Below the pieces are notes generated by a model. That model searched no databases, was not told the origin of the DNA, and saw nothing but the letters and a program-made list of their open reading frames with translations. Source: UBA987 sp047620825 (GTDB lineage: Bacteria; Bacteroidota; Bacteroidia; NS11-12g; UBA9320). From it: a stretch of DNA of 23,538 nt. The stretch is taken from assembly GCA_047620825.1 (NCBI GenBank), contig JBLHOC010000034.1:1-23538 (forward strand). Reading direction: 5' to 3'. Shown piece after piece: positions 22,891-23,538 of the stretch; position 1 is the first letter of the stretch; each line of letters begins with the position of its first letter. The position numbers and the translations under genes are program-made.

Positions 22891-22921
22891 CAAATCTATG
22901 ACTCCTGTCTCGGTTATAAAA
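22891..22921 (-). promoter_or_regulatory. Promoter for tilS, overlapping the OstA-like start codon
   Basis: On the minus strand TTTT (22918-22921), 19 bp, TAGATTTG (22891-22898), 16 bp before ATG 22874. The -7 is exact and the -33 matches three of four. The promoter covers the divergent gene's start codon. Confidence 0.5.
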
Positions 22922-23538
22922 CTTCTAAATACGAAAAAAATTCTATTGGCATTTATGCTAATGATTGGGTTTTCGGTAATGAGCTATGCCCAAAGCGTTA
23001 TCGAACTTTTGGGTGCGGATGTTATAGAGTACGACCAAGATTATGTTGATGCAGAACGTGTTATTGGGAATGTGAGATTTAAGCAAGACCAAGTCTATAT
23101 GGATTGTGATAGCGCATACTTTTATCGCAAAGACAATCGGATCAAAGCGTATGGTAATATCTATATCCGTCAGAGAGACACGTTTAATCTGTGGGGTGAT
23201 TACTTGGAGTATGATGGAGACAAGAAGATTGCGTATGTAAGAGACAACGTGAGACTGAAGGATCAGGACATGCAACTTACCACTGATATGGTTCAGTATG
23301 ATGTTGAAAGCAAGACAGCGTTTTATTCTACAGGGGGTAAAATCGTTAATGGGTCTGATAATTTAACAAGTAGACAAGGCCGTTATTACAGTAGAAGCAA
23401 AACATTTTTCTTTAAGGACAGTGTAGAATTAGTAAACCCAGAATATCGTATGAAGAGCGATACTTTGAGTTACAATACGATCTCAAAGATTGCCTATTTC
23501 TATGGACCAACCTACATTTATAGTGACGAGAACACCAT
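22898..23538 (+). CDS. OstA/LptA-like exported protein (3' end outside the window)
   Basis: The frame from ATG 22898 is open to the last base of the window, giving 213 complete codons without a stop, so the gene is 3'-truncated by the window edge. An in-frame TGA at 22886 fixes the start. A signal peptide (KKILLAFMLMIGFSVMSYAQ) is followed by repeated beta strands of the OstA type: VIEYDQDYVDAERVIGNVRF, DSAYFYRKDNRIKAYGNIYI, DYLEYDGDKKIAYVRDNVRL, DMVQYDVESKTAFYSTGG. These are typical of Bacteroidota OstA-like proteins (PF13100), relatives of the LptA/LptD N-domain that carry lipopolysaccharide across the periplasm in a jelly-roll channel. Here it would act in the periplasm on LPS or a similar lipid. 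The C-terminal domain is not visible. Confidence 0.88.
   Translation, partial: MTPVSVIKLLNTKKILLAFMLMIGFSVMSYAQSVIELLGADVIEYDQDYVDAERVIGNVRFKQDQVYMDCDSAYFYRKDNRIKAYGNIYIRQRDTFNLWGDYLEYDGDKKIAYVRDNVRLKDQDMQLTTDMVQYDVESKTAFYSTGGKIVNGSDNLTSRQGRYYSRSKTFFFKDSVELVNPEYRMKSDTLSYNTISKIAYFYGPTYIYSDENT

Noticed and set aside
1..23538. Defence island, prophage, transposon or CRISPR content
   Set aside because: No repeat-spacer arrays, integrase, transposase or toxin genes were seen; gene content and composition look chromosomal throughout.

Overview
The window is a densely packed, AT-rich bacterial chromosome segment. It almost certainly comes from the Bacteroidota, and Flavobacteriales-like is my best guess. 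The evidence is several domain families that are common there (DUF3108, DUF4197, DUF3352 with MORN repeats, DUF4846, DUF6787, OstA-like), an Mrp protein without the CxxC pair, many lipoprotein signal peptides, and promoters of the Bacteroidota type (TTTN, about 19 bp, TAnnTTTG/TTCG). I see no mobile element, CRISPR array, phage gene, rRNA or tRNA. No gene-free stretch exceeds 250 bases.

Layout. 1-81 may be the end of an upstream gene. 165-689 is a CPPC thioredoxin-like protein facing a DUF3108 gene (691-1488, minus). 1668-4085 is a tight plus-strand run: outer-membrane-type protein, 118-residue unknown, lipocalin-like lipoprotein, ArsC/Spx-like protein. 4082-4939 (minus) is a DUF4846 lipoprotein. 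5111-8020 is a large secreted NagZ-like GH3 domain fused to a serine beta-lactamase/AmiE-like domain, followed by a DUF4197 lipoprotein (8077-8814) with a good intrinsic terminator. 8862-10802 (minus) is a DUF3352-like membrane-anchored protein with C-terminal MORN repeats.

10919-13442 is an operon of a small membrane protein, Mrp/ApbC, NifU-type Fe-S carrier and a UbiA-superfamily membrane protein. It points at iron-sulfur cluster assembly plus prenyl or ring-transfer chemistry. 15017-13439 (minus) is a two-gene sugar operon: hexapeptide acetyltransferase and GalE. 15264-17019 is an overlapping acyltransferase pair (PlsC-like and GNAT/hemolysin-like), the expected arrangement for synthesis of acyl amino-acid lipids (glycine or ornithine lipids).

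19632-17016 (minus) is a two-component system. The sensor kinase has a first PAS domain that resembles the haem PAS of FixL, including the haem-ligand His and the distal Arg. Its partner is a receiver joined to a Crp/Fnr-type effector. Divergent from it is msrB-msrA (19799-21497), both lipoproteins, for repair of oxidised methionine outside the cytoplasm; the MsrB carries an extra cysteine-free redoxin-like N-terminal domain. The window ends with tilS (22874-21543) divergent, by 23 bp, from an OstA-like gene that runs off the end.

The most interesting block is 15264-21497, where a probable oxygen- or redox-sensing FixL-like/REC-CRP system lies between a putative aminolipid synthase pair and an envelope oxidative-repair operon. 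Functional coupling among these is inference only.
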